From contig JAAZJX010000050.1 in NCBI GenBank assembly GCA_012800155.1, positions 1 to 5,952 of the forward strand: a stretch of DNA of 5,952 nt, given 5' to 3'. Made by a program: the position numbers and the translations under genes. Numbering within the stretch: position 1 is the stretch's first letter; each line of letters opens with the position of its first letter. Below are positions 1 through 5,952 of this stretch, one piece after another. Source of the DNA: Candidatus Magasanikiibacteriota bacterium (lineage in GTDB: Bacteria; Patescibacteriota; Patescibacteriia; Magasanikbacterales; UBA922). The notes below the pieces were generated by a model. It saw nothing but the letters and a program-made list of their open reading frames with translations. It was not told the origin of the DNA and searched no databases.

Positions 1-323
1 GAATAAATTGTTGATGTATTTACAAGAAAAACTTATAAACACATTAAACATTTTATTTGAATTATTTATATAATTTTAACAAAGTTGAATTACTTTTTTA
101 ATAAATTCTCTGTCTATCTACCCATCTATAAATAAGACATTAAATTATATAATTATATTTTAAAGCAACCGCGAAAATTATAGCATAAGAAAAAGACTTT
201 GTCAAACAGCTGTGGAAAAATAAAATATTACTTTTATTATCAACTAATTTAATTAAAAAACTAAAAATCCTTTAATTTTATTTTATTTCATTAAAAAAAG
301 TAACAGAAAAAACCACAAAATAA
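1..323. other. gene-free AT-rich intergenic stretch
   Basis: I find no supportable gene on either strand here. The stretch holds one very strong minus-strand promoter (177-205) and the U-rich tail of the terminator that closes the micro-gene to its right. The transcript from that promoter would begin near 170 and run off the left edge. Within it are only two tiny back-to-back frames (about 140-126 and 125-114, four codons each counting the stop) and an ATG at 51-49 whose frame stays open to the edge for 17 codons, which is too short to call. A small pocket at 112-130 is less AT-rich and carries TCTA-type repeats on the plus strand; I assign it no function. Confidence 0.6.
177..205 (-). promoter_or_regulatory. 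perfect-consensus extended sigma-70 promoter facing the left edge
   Basis: Read on the minus strand, the -35 is TTGACA (200-205), the spacer is exactly 17 bases (183-199) and the -10 is TATAAT (177-182). The -10 is preceded by TGC, giving the extended TGnTATAAT form. Every consensus position matches, which is rare even in AT-rich DNA. The predicted start is a G near 170. An 8-base palindrome, ACAGCTGT (206-213), abuts the -35 and could be a protein-binding site, though that is speculative. Promoters this strong usually drive rRNA, tRNA, small RNA or highly expressed protein genes; the product lies outside the window. Confidence 0.8.
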
Positions 324-355
324 AAAATCCCATTTTTTGTTAAAAATGGAATTTT
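317..355 (-). terminator. intrinsic terminator of the basic micro-gene
   Basis: On the minus strand the arm at 342-355 pairs with the arm at 324-337 across a four-base loop (338-341), giving a 14-bp stem. One pair (350 with 329) is a G-U wobble in minus-strand RNA but a C-A mismatch in plus-strand RNA, which argues for minus-strand use. The stem ends in four U and continues as UUAUUUU. It starts 9 bases after the stop codon of the 25-codon gene, exactly where that gene's terminator is expected. The stem is A/U-rich with only three G-containing pairs, so efficiency is uncertain. Confidence 0.75.
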
Positions 356-363
356 AAATAAAA

Positions 364-441
364 CTAATATCTTAAACTAGCTATTTTTTTACCTTTTTTC
401 TTGCGATGTTTTTTCAAGGCTTGTTTTTTCTTCTTATACAT
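364..441 (-). CDS. 25-residue, highly basic peptide, possible ribosome-associated protein
   Basis: This is a 25-codon frame with an ATG start and TAG stop. It encodes 11 Lys, 2 Arg and 1 His, so over half the residues are basic; the core is KKHRKKKGKK at residues 10-19, followed by IASLRY. There are no acidic residues, no membrane segment and no cysteines. It sits 40 bases after the nuclease stop, has its own extended -10 promoter at 467-472, and a terminator hairpin begins 9 bases after its stop. This complete transcription unit is the best argument that the gene is real despite its size. The K-x-H-basic pattern recalls the small COX24_C/AURKAIP1-type and bS22-like ribosomal peptides, so RNA or ribosome binding is plausible; that assignment rests on composition and a short motif only. 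It does not match bL34 (rpmH) or bL36. No Shine-Dalgarno is visible. Confidence 0.6.
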   Translation of the reverse strand: MYKKKKQALKKHRKKKGKKIASLRY

Positions 442-466
442 AATAAAAATTTCTAATAATAAATAC

Positions 467-496
467 ATTATAACATAAAAACTATTTTAAATCTAA
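467..496 (-). promoter_or_regulatory. extended -10 promoter of the micro-gene
   Basis: On the minus strand, TATAAT (467-472) is preceded by TGT, giving TGTTATAAT, an extended -10. The best -35 candidate is weak (TTAGAT, 491-496, spacer 18) and lies inside the last codons of the nuclease gene, but extended -10 promoters tolerate a poor -35. The predicted start near 460 leaves a leader of roughly 19 bases before the ATG at 441. TATAAT is not rare by chance in DNA this AT-rich; the TG extension and correct placement raise confidence. Confidence 0.55.
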
Positions 497-1249
497 TGTT
501 TCCATTACCACTTTACGATAAGTGCAATAATCACAATCTAAACTTGGATTAGGTAATTTATCGTTCATAAGACATTCATAAGCTTCTTTTATTTTACTTT
601 CAACCCAACTGTCATCACCAATATGAGGAATTAAAGTAATATCAAATTCAAGTTTAGCATCAAAGGCTTCTTTGTCCGTATCACCATTACAATACACAAA
701 ATAACCAGTATTAGAAACCTTGAAACCATTTTTACGCAAAAGCCACTGATAAAATTCCATTTGGCGTTTATAACCATTTTGCCATTCTTTATCAAGAGTT
801 TCAATCTTTTCTTGTTTACTAGTAGATTTATAATCTACTACAATATATTCACCTTTAGAATTGATCCACAGATCATCAAGCGCTCCAGTAATAATCATAC
901 CAGTTTCTAGATCTTCATATTGCACACCAGTAAAATTATCTCGCCAATCACTCAATTTTTCATGAGCAACTGGCACAGCATCAACCCCATATTTTTCAAT
1001 CAACGGATGTTTTTGATTTTTAGCTCGATGAATATCAAACTCTTTTTTGAGAAGTGCATCTACCGCAGAGTTTAAATTAAAAGGAAAACCGGGCGGACGC
1101 TTTACACCCAAACGATTATCTAAATAAAAACAACGCGGACATTCCACAAATAAATCTAATTTGGAACGACTAAGTTTCCAATTATTTTTTCTTCCCTTTG
1201 GATCAAAATTCCAATTTGCTCCACGAGGAATTTTATAATATTCTGACAT
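482..1249 (-). CDS. PD-(D/E)XK nuclease of the RecB/Cas4-like superfamily
   Basis: The 255-residue protein has the RecB/Cas4-like layout. An N-terminal segment LSRSKLDLFVECPRCFYL (residues 26-43) carries Cys37 and Cys40. The catalytic core follows, with Asp125/Asp126 in ALDDLW and VVDYKST, where Asp139 and Lys141 form the (D/E)xK pair. A QMEFYQWLL motif follows, with Gln163 and Tyr167. A C-terminal CDYCTYR motif contains Cys239 and Cys242. Related enzymes cut DNA with Mg2+/Mn2+ and often hold a 4Fe-4S cluster using one N-terminal and three C-terminal cysteines; here only two C-terminal cysteines exist, so Cys40 might be the fourth ligand or the cluster may be absent. No helicase domain or cas1/cas2 gene is nearby, so it is not a CRISPR Cas4 by context. 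I recall similar stand-alone proteins being common in Patescibacteria; biological role unknown. It begins 18 bases after the flavoprotein stop, suggesting co-transcription. Ends in TAG. Confidence 0.85.
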   Translation of the reverse strand: MSEYYKIPRGANWNFDPKGRKNNWKLSRSKLDLFVECPRCFYLDNRLGVKRPPGFPFNLNSAVDALLKKEFDIHRAKNQKHPLIEKYGVDAVPVAHEKLSDWRDNFTGVQYEDLETGMIITGALDDLWINSKGEYIVVDYKSTSKQEKIETLDKEWQNGYKRQMEFYQWLLRKNGFKVSNTGYFVYCNGDTDKEAFDAKLEFDITLIPHIGDDSWVESKIKEAYECLMNDKLPNPSLDCDYCTYRKVVMETLDLK

Positions 1250-1266
1250 AAAATAAATTAATAAAA

Positions 1267-1296
1267 ATTATAAAATTGAATTTTCTCCAGCTGCAA
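1267..1296 (-). promoter_or_regulatory. possible internal promoter before the nuclease gene
   Basis: On the minus strand TATAAT (1267-1272) overlaps the flavoprotein stop codon. A partial -35, TTGCAG (1291-1296), lies 18 bases upstream. The predicted start near 1260 would leave a leader of about 10 bases, similar to that predicted for the flavoprotein gene. There is no TG extension and the -35 matches only in TTG, so this may be chance in AT-rich DNA. The nuclease could equally be expressed only by read-through. Confidence 0.3.
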
Positions 1297-2503
1297 AACC
1301 CGTGCTCCAACAAACTTGAAGATTATATCCTCCAGTTGGTCCATCTATATCCAAAATTTCTCCAGCTAAATATAAATTACTAATAATTTTAGATTGCATA
1401 GTTTTGGGATCTACTTCTGTTAATTCTACACCTCCGGCAGTTATAATTGCTTTTTCAAAACCAACTAAACCTCCAATTTCCAATTCAAATTCTTTTAAAA
1501 GATGAATAATTATCTTTCTTTCTGTTTTAGTTATTAAATTAACTTTTTTATTAGGATCAATACCAGACAACTTAATAATTATTGGAATTAATTTTTGTGG
1601 CAACAGTTCATTTAAACTATTTTTAAATAATTTATTACTATTTTTTTGAAAATCTCTTTGTACTCGTTCATCCAATTTTATAAAATCTAAAACTGGTTTA
1701 AAATCAATTTTTAATTTTAATTTGTTAACTAATTCTTCACCAATTTTCTTACTCATATCCAAAATTATTGGACCACTCAAACCATTATTAGTAAAAAGCG
1801 CTTCACCAAACCGAGAAATTATTTTTTTATTATTTTTAAAAATACTTATTTCAACATTTTTTAAACTTAAACCTTCTAATTCTTTTACAAATTTTTCTTT
1901 TATTATAATTGGAGTAAGAGCTGGTCGAGGAGAAATAATAGTATGACCCATTTTTTTTAACCATTTATAACCATCTCCTGTAGAACCAGTCAAAGGATAA
2001 GATTTTCCCCCTGTACAAATAATATAATTTTTTGCTTCTAATTCCTGTCCATTTTCTAAAATTACTTTTTTAATAACTTTTTTCTCCATTAAAATATTTT
2101 TTACCTGAGCCTCAGTTATAATTTCTACCTTACTTTGACGCATATATTTGATCAAAGCGTTGAGAACATCCAAAGCGCGATCACTAACTGGAAAAATTCT
2201 CTCCCCTCTTTCCACTTTAGTTTTAACTCCTCTTTTTTCAAAAAAATTTACCGTATCTTCTACTTTAAATTTATTAAAAGCAGAAAAAAGAAACTTGCCA
2301 TTTTTACCATATTTATCCACCAATTTTTTTATTTCCTCAATATTATTAGTAATATTACAGCGTCCTTTACCAGTACAAAGTAATTTTATTCCCAAATGTT
2401 TATTTTTTTCCAATAACAAAACTTTAGCTCCAAGTTCAGCCGCTCGTCCAGCCGACATCATTCCTGCTGGTCCTCCTCCAATAACTATAACATCATATTT
2501 CAT
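1268..2503 (-). CDS. BaiN/HI0933-family FAD-dependent oxidoreductase
   Basis: This 411-residue flavoprotein has the full family signature. The Rossmann FAD-binding motif GGGPAG is at residues 9-14, with acidic Glu32 ending the second strand (LLLEK) to bind the ribose. GKGRCNITN (45-53) is the hallmark of the HI0933/YhiN/BaiN group. TGGKSYPLTGSTGDG spans 164-178, and the C-terminal FAD-contacting segment has AGE (380-382) and GPTGGYNLQ (388-396). The length is typical of the family, and both ends look intact. It is predicted to be a soluble cytoplasmic FAD enzyme. The family is often annotated as NAD(P)/FAD-dependent or aminoacetone-oxidase-like; BaiN has been proposed to act in bile-acid dehydroxylation in gut clostridia, but the substrate here cannot be read from sequence. 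It has its own promoter (2521-2549), a leader of only about 10 bases without a Shine-Dalgarno, and probably shares a transcript with the nuclease gene downstream. It is isolated from hppA by a strong terminator. Confidence 0.93.
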   Translation of the reverse strand: MKYDVIVIGGGPAGMMSAGRAAELGAKVLLLEKNKHLGIKLLCTGKGRCNITNNIEEIKKLVDKYGKNGKFLFSAFNKFKVEDTVNFFEKRGVKTKVERGERIFPVSDRALDVLNALIKYMRQSKVEIITEAQVKNILMEKKVIKKVILENGQELEAKNYIICTGGKSYPLTGSTGDGYKWLKKMGHTIISPRPALTPIIIKEKFVKELEGLSLKNVEISIFKNNKKIISRFGEALFTNNGLSGPIILDMSKKIGEELVNKLKLKIDFKPVLDFIKLDERVQRDFQKNSNKLFKNSLNELLPQKLIPIIIKLSGIDPNKKVNLITKTERKIIIHLLKEFELEIGGLVGFEKAIITAGGVELTEVDPKTMQSKIISNLYLAGEILDIDGPTGGYNLQVCWSTGFAAGENSIL

Positions 2504-2520
2504 AAAATTTAATTAAAAAT

Positions 2521-2549
2521 AGTATAACAAAGATAAAAAAATTGTTCAA
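2521..2549 (-). promoter_or_regulatory. sigma-70 promoter of the flavoprotein operon
   Basis: On the minus strand the -35 is TTGAAC (2544-2549), the spacer is 17 bases and the -10 is TATACT (2521-2526), preceded by TGT for an extended -10. It lies just past the U-tract of the hppA terminator, so the unit is insulated and restarted within about 50 bases. The predicted start near 2514 leaves only about 10 untranslated bases before the ATG at 2503, with no room for a normally spaced Shine-Dalgarno; the sequence there is only A and T. Confidence 0.7.
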
Positions 2550-2550
2550 T

Positions 2551-2578
2551 AAAAAACCAGCCCCTTAATAGGGGCTGG
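2551..2578 (-). terminator. strong intrinsic terminator of hppA
   Basis: CCAGCCCC (2557-2564) and GGGGCTGG (2571-2578) form a perfect 8-bp, G/C-rich stem with a six-base loop. In minus-strand RNA it is followed immediately by six U (2556-2551). It is the most G/C-rich short element in the region and starts 16 bases after the hppA stop. On the plus strand the bases after the stem are a mixed A/T run, so the minus orientation is favoured. Confidence 0.93.
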
Positions 2579-2593
2579 ATAATTAATTTTATT

Positions 2594-4627
2594 TTAAAAT
2601 ATGCCATTAATAGTAAATAATGAAGCAAAAATTAAAGAAACAGTGGCCATAAGTTTAATAAGAATATTAATACTTGGACCAGAAGTATCTTTGAATGGAT
2701 CGCCTACAGTATCTCCAACAACAGCAGCTTTATGTGCTTCAGAACCTTTACCACCATGTTTTCCACTTTCAATATATTTTTTAGCATTATCCCAAGCTCC
2801 ACCAGAATTAGCCATAGAAATTGCTAATAATACCCCAGAAACAAGAGAACCAGCTAATAAGCCACCTAAAGCATCAGAACCAAAAATAAATCCAACTAAT
2901 AATGGAACAGCAACAGCCATTAAACCAGGAAGAATCATTTCATTAATAGCAGCTTTGGTAGAAATATCTACACATTTTTTGGTATCACCCTTAGCAGTTC
3001 CTTCCATCAAACCAGGAATTTCTTTAAATTGTCTTCTAACTTCCTCAATCATTTGAAAAGCTGCTCTTCCTACAGCTGACATAGTCATAGCTGAAAATAA
3101 GAATGGTAACATTGTACCAATAAATAATCCAATAATTACTACTGGTAATTTCAAATCAATAACTTCAATATTAGCAGCAACTGAATAAGCAGAAAATAAA
3201 GCTAAGGCAGTCAAAGCAGCGGAACCAATGGCAAAACCTTTTCCAATAGCAGCAGTAGTATTTCCAGCAGAATCTAAAGCATCTGTTACTTGACGAATTT
3301 CTGGACCAAGTCCAGACATTTCAGCAATTCCACCAGCATTATCAGCTACTGGACCATAGGCATCAATAGCTAAAGAAATTCCCAAAGTTGATAACATTCC
3401 TACTGCAGCAATAGCAATACCATACAAACCAGCAAAATGATAAGCACCAAATATTCCAATTGCAATTAAAATAACTGGAATAACTGTAGATTTATATCCT
3501 AAAGCCAAACCTTGAATAATAGTAGTAGCTGCGCCTGTTTCAGATGAATCAGCTAATTTTTGAACTGGCTTATAATCAAATGAAGTGTAATATTCAGTAA
3601 CCAAACCAATCAAAACTCCAACTATCAAACCAATAATCATAGCTACAAATACTCCTACATAATTTTCTGGTAATATAGCTTTAGTTAAAAAGAAACCAGC
3701 AATTATAACCAAAAATGAAGCTCCCCACAAACCACTCTTCAAAGCAGTATGAATATGACCTTTTTTATTTACTTTTACCAAGAAAGTACCAATAATTGAA
3801 CAAATTATACCTACAGCTGAAAGTAATAATGGCAAATAAACACCATTCAAACCAAAAGCAACTGCACCCAAAATCATAGCAGAAATAATAGAACCAACAT
3901 AACTTTCAAATAAATCAGCGCCCATACCAGCTACATCACCCACATTATCACCTACATTATCAGCAATAGTAGCAGGATTTCTTGGATCATCTTCTGGAAT
4001 ACCACTTTCAACTTTACCTACTAAATCAGCACCAACATCAGCAGCTTTGGTATAAATACCTCCACCTACACGAGCAAATAAAGCAATTGATGAAGCACCT
4101 AAACTAAAACCAGTAACTACATTTAGTACTACATCAACTGGAATTTTCATCCAAACAAAGAAAACTAAAAATAAAATTGAAATACCTAATAAACCTAAGC
4201 CAACAACTGTCAAACCCATTACTGCACCAGAACGAAAAGCAACAGTTAAAGCTTCAGCCAAACTATTGCGAGCAGAATTAGCAGTACGAACATTAGCTCT
4301 AGTAGCAATCTTCATACCAAAATAACCAGCTAATAAACTACTCAAAGCACCATAAATAAATGAAATAGCTGTTAATAATCCTTCATGAGCACTAGTATCT
4401 TTATTATCCAAAAATAAAAATAAAACAACTGCTAAAACTACTATAAAGATAGAAATTACTTTATATTCTCGTTTTAAAAAAGCCATAGCTCCTTCATAAA
4501 TAGAATGAGCAATTTCTTTCATTTTATCTGTACCTTCTTCTTTTTTCTTTATTAAAAAAGAAAAAATCAGAGCAGCTACAAGAGAAGCTAAACTAGCAGT
4601 AATTGTTAGAACTAAGTATGAGTTCAT
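2594..4627 (-). CDS. hppA: membrane-bound ion-translocating pyrophosphatase, K+-dependent type
   Basis: The enzyme hydrolyses cytoplasmic PPi and pumps Na+ and/or H+ across the membrane through a large multi-helix protein (about 16 helices in the family). Numbering from ATG 4627 (677 residues), the PPi/Mg site is visible as DVGADLVGKVE (197-207), DNVGDNVGD (223-231), EYYTS (345-349), DNAGGIAEM (429-437) and GDTVGDPFKDTSGPS (638-652). After GNTT the residues are Ala459 and Gly462 (GNTTAAIGKG), the K+-dependent pattern; K+-independent enzymes carry Lys and Thr. The gate glutamate is in DLFE (Glu241), the position of Na+-pumping enzymes such as that of Thermotoga maritima, so Na+ transport is the best guess, with dual Na+/H+ pumping not excluded. 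An in-frame TTG at 4633 would add two residues; I prefer the ATG because neither start has a Shine-Dalgarno. The gene is full length, with its own promoter and terminator. Its composition is visibly less AT-rich than its neighbours, consistent with high expression and strong conservation. Confidence 0.97.
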   Translation of the reverse strand: MNSYLVLTITASLASLVAALIFSFLIKKKEEGTDKMKEIAHSIYEGAMAFLKREYKVISIFIVVLAVVLFLFLDNKDTSAHEGLLTAISFIYGALSSLLAGYFGMKIATRANVRTANSARNSLAEALTVAFRSGAVMGLTVVGLGLLGISILFLVFFVWMKIPVDVVLNVVTGFSLGASSIALFARVGGGIYTKAADVGADLVGKVESGIPEDDPRNPATIADNVGDNVGDVAGMGADLFESYVGSIISAMILGAVAFGLNGVYLPLLLSAVGIICSIIGTFLVKVNKKGHIHTALKSGLWGASFLVIIAGFFLTKAILPENYVGVFVAMIIGLIVGVLIGLVTEYYTSFDYKPVQKLADSSETGAATTIIQGLALGYKSTVIPVILIAIGIFGAYHFAGLYGIAIAAVGMLSTLGISLAIDAYGPVADNAGGIAEMSGLGPEIRQVTDALDSAGNTTAAIGKGFAIGSAALTALALFSAYSVAANIEVIDLKLPVVIIGLFIGTMLPFLFSAMTMSAVGRAAFQMIEEVRRQFKEIPGLMEGTAKGDTKKCVDISTKAAINEMILPGLMAVAVPLLVGFIFGSDALGGLLAGSLVSGVLLAISMANSGGAWDNAKKYIESGKHGGKGSEAHKAAVVGDTVGDPFKDTSGPSINILIKLMATVSLIFASLFTINGIF

Positions 4628-4668
4628 AGACAAATTAAATTAAAAATAAATAAATTATAAACGAAAAA

Positions 4669-4697
4669 ATTATACATCATAATCATTTTTTAGTCAA
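4669..4697 (-). promoter_or_regulatory. near-consensus sigma-70 promoter of hppA
   Basis: On the minus strand, TTGACT (4692-4697), a 17-base spacer and TATAAT (4669-4674) give 11 of 12 consensus matches. The predicted start near 4662 leaves a leader of about 35 bases before the ATG at 4627. A second TATAAT lies further downstream at 4654-4659 but has no good -35. The promoter lies just past the YibE/F stop, and no terminator hairpin separates the two genes, so read-through from YibE/F may add to hppA expression. Confidence 0.75.
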
Positions 4698-4712
4698 ATC
4701 TTAAAACCAATT

Positions 4713-5831
4713 TTATTTTTTATTTTTCAAAAAATAAGTAGCTAAAATAGTGCTGATCGGAAAAGCTAAAGCCAAACCAATACTTCCTACTAAAGTACGA
4801 ATAATTTCTGTAGCTAATTGCTCATTATCTATCGCTTGTATCCAAGTAACTCCACCATATGAACTACCCATAGCAAATAAAATTAAAAGTGGTAAAGAAG
4901 CTCCAGCATAAGTTAAAAATAAAGTATTTACAATGGAACTTAAATGAGTCCTGCCAATTTCACTAGCTGAACGAAAAATTTTAAAATTACTCAGATCTGG
5001 ATTCAATTTTTTAATTTGATTGACTGATTCAATCTGACCCAAAACCACATCATCCAAAACTCCCAAAGTACCAATCAAAATTCCTGCTAACAATAATCCA
5101 CTGAAATCTATAATATTATTCCCCATACTACCTACTAAAAAAGAAGCTTCTTCAGAAGAAAAACCAGTAAGATGAGCTAATTTAACAAAAATTAAAGCTA
5201 ATACAAAAGTAATAAATAATGAAATTAATATACTAATAATCGCCAAATGAGATTTACGAGTAAAACCTTCAGTTAAATAAATTATAAAACCAAGTATCAA
5301 AGCGCAACCAATAATAGAAATAAATAATGGATTGCTACCAGTCATTATTTGAGGCACGATAAATTTGGTAATTATAAAAAAAGTTATACACAAACTAAGT
5401 AAAGATCGAAAACCTTTTTTTCTACCAATCAAAATTATTAAAACTGAAAATATTATTCCTAATAAATAAATCCAACCTCTTCTACTAAAATTTAAAATAT
5501 AATAATCTTTTTCTCCATTATCATTTATAATTTCATTTACCCAAACTCTATCCCCCACCTTATAAATCGGATTACTCAAAACATCAATTTCACTAATCCC
5601 ATAATAAATAATTTCTTTATTTTTCCAATCTCCTTTTAAACCTTTCAATTTTATATTTTGTTGTAAAGTTTCAGTACCATCTTCACGAACAATATTTTCC
5701 TGTCTAATAATATCTATCACTTTGGCTTCAAAATTTTTTCCTTGATCAAAAGTAAAATTTGTTGTAGCCAAAACTAATTGACTTGAAATAAGGCAACTTA
5801 TAAAAACAATAAAAAGCAAAAATTTTTTCAT
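4713..5831 (-). CDS. YibE/F-family multi-pass membrane protein
   Basis: The 372-residue protein begins with a signal peptide (MKK, then a hydrophobic stretch to VLA at 20-22, with likely cleavage after Ala22), which also supports the start codon. A soluble extracytoplasmic domain follows (about 23-117, beta-rich in appearance, with KVGDRVWV at 91-98). About seven membrane segments fill the rest, near 119-137, 142-163, 167-187, 196-218, 245-265, 295-322 and 342-366. YibE/F hallmarks are GVLDD (257-261), GRTHLSSIVNTLFLTYAG (293-310) with ASLP directly after, and NEQLATEIIRTLVGSIG (336-352). The length is normal for the family. Biochemical function is not established; a transport role is often assumed. 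No terminator is evident in the 85 bases before hppA, so the two may be partly co-transcribed, but no functional link is shown. TAA stop; no Shine-Dalgarno upstream. Confidence 0.92.
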   Translation of the reverse strand: MKKFLLFIVFISCLISSQLVLATTNFTFDQGKNFEAKVIDIIRQENIVREDGTETLQQNIKLKGLKGDWKNKEIIYYGISEIDVLSNPIYKVGDRVWVNEIINDNGEKDYYILNFSRRGWIYLLGIIFSVLIILIGRKKGFRSLLSLCITFFIITKFIVPQIMTGSNPLFISIIGCALILGFIIYLTEGFTRKSHLAIISILISLFITFVLALIFVKLAHLTGFSSEEASFLVGSMGNNIIDFSGLLLAGILIGTLGVLDDVVLGQIESVNQIKKLNPDLSNFKIFRSASEIGRTHLSSIVNTLFLTYAGASLPLLILFAMGSSYGGVTWIQAIDNEQLATEIIRTLVGSIGLALAFPISTILATYFLKNKK

Positions 5832-5846
5832 AAATTATACTTATTA

Positions 5847-5875
5847 ATAATAATATTTTTTGAAAGAAAAGTAAA
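5847..5875 (-). promoter_or_regulatory. candidate promoter of the YibE/F gene
   Basis: On the minus strand, TTTACT (5870-5875), a 17-base spacer and TATTAT (5847-5852) match 9 of 12 consensus positions. The predicted start near 5840 leaves a leader of about 9 bases before the ATG at 5831. A perfect TATAAT at 5834-5839 is only two bases from the ATG, too close to be this gene's -10 unless translation starts further in, which the signal peptide argues against. The remaining bases to 5952 are AT-rich with no recognisable gene. Confidence 0.4.
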
Positions 5876-5952
5876 GAAAAAACACTTTTAATCACTAATA
5901 ATTTATATTTTAATAACTATACTAATTAAACAAAATAATATTTTTAAATAAA

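Noticed and set aside
1..51. Minus-strand ATG at 51 with a frame open to the window edge (17 codons)
   Set aside because: Too short to judge, no ribosome binding site and no recognisable sequence; it could be the start of a gene beyond the edge but cannot be supported here.
57..92. Eight-base direct repeat TTGAATTA at 57-64 and 85-92
   Set aside because: Short A/T-rich repeats at this spacing are expected by chance in such a low-complexity stretch.
147..158. 12-base perfect palindrome ATATAATTATAT
   Set aside because: Consists only of A and T in an AT-rich intergenic region, with no further support as an operator or hairpin.
211..219. DnaA-box-like TGTGGAAAA in AT-rich DNA, suggesting an origin of replication
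   Set aside because: It differs from the TGTGGATAA consensus at one base, no cluster of boxes accompanies it, and dnaA, dnaN and rpmH are not nearby.
482..1249. The nuclease as a CRISPR-associated Cas4
   Set aside because: No repeat array and no cas genes are present in the window, and the fold is shared by many non-CRISPR nucleases.
1722..3056. Several plus-strand open frames of 74-151 codons (for example 1722-1946, 2135-2383, 2148-2516, 2601-3056)
   Set aside because: They lie opposite well-supported minus-strand genes, have no recognisable domains, and are explained as antisense shadows of conserved coding sequence.
482..5831. Alternative genetic code (UGA as glycine, as in Gracilibacteria/Absconditabacteria)
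   Set aside because: The four long genes read through more than 1,700 codons with no in-frame TGA and keep normal glycine codons at conserved motifs, so reassignment is not needed.

Overview
The window is very AT-rich. All five supported genes lie on the minus strand, so transcription runs from right to left. The organism is most likely a member of the Patescibacteria (Candidate Phyla Radiation), possibly Parcubacteria-like. This is inferred from the base composition, from an IMCP-type PD-(D/E)XK protein resembling one I associate with that group, and from the almost complete lack of Shine-Dalgarno sequences. No rRNA or other phylogenetic marker is present to prove it. Stop codons are TAA (three genes) and TAG (two genes). 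The long frames have no in-frame TGA, so a standard bacterial code fits.

Layout in transcription order. (1) 5831-4713: a YibE/F-family polytopic membrane protein with a signal peptide. (2) 4627-2594: hppA, a membrane-bound ion-pumping pyrophosphatase with its own near-consensus promoter at 4669-4697 and a textbook terminator at 2551-2578. Its diagnostic residues indicate a K+-dependent enzyme, probably Na+-pumping. (3) 2503-1268: a BaiN/HI0933-family FAD oxidoreductase, driven by a good extended -10 promoter at 2521-2549. (4) 1249-482: a RecB/Cas4-like PD-(D/E)XK nuclease 18 bases downstream of (3), so probably in the same transcript. (5) 441-364: a 25-codon, extremely basic micro-gene. It has its own extended -10 promoter, embedded in the end of gene 4, and is closed by an intrinsic terminator at 317-355. 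(6) 1-323: no gene, but it contains a perfect-consensus extended sigma-70 promoter at 177-205 that fires out of the left edge toward an unseen product.

These are mostly stand-alone housekeeping or poorly characterised genes rather than one pathway. The pyrophosphatase turns PPi from biosynthesis into an ion gradient, YibE/F is probably an envelope transporter, and the flavoenzyme and nuclease are probably co-transcribed without an obvious functional link. I see no mobile element, CRISPR array, tRNA or rRNA. The most notable items are the self-contained micro-gene, the orphan strong promoter, and the short, Shine-Dalgarno-free leaders shared by several genes.
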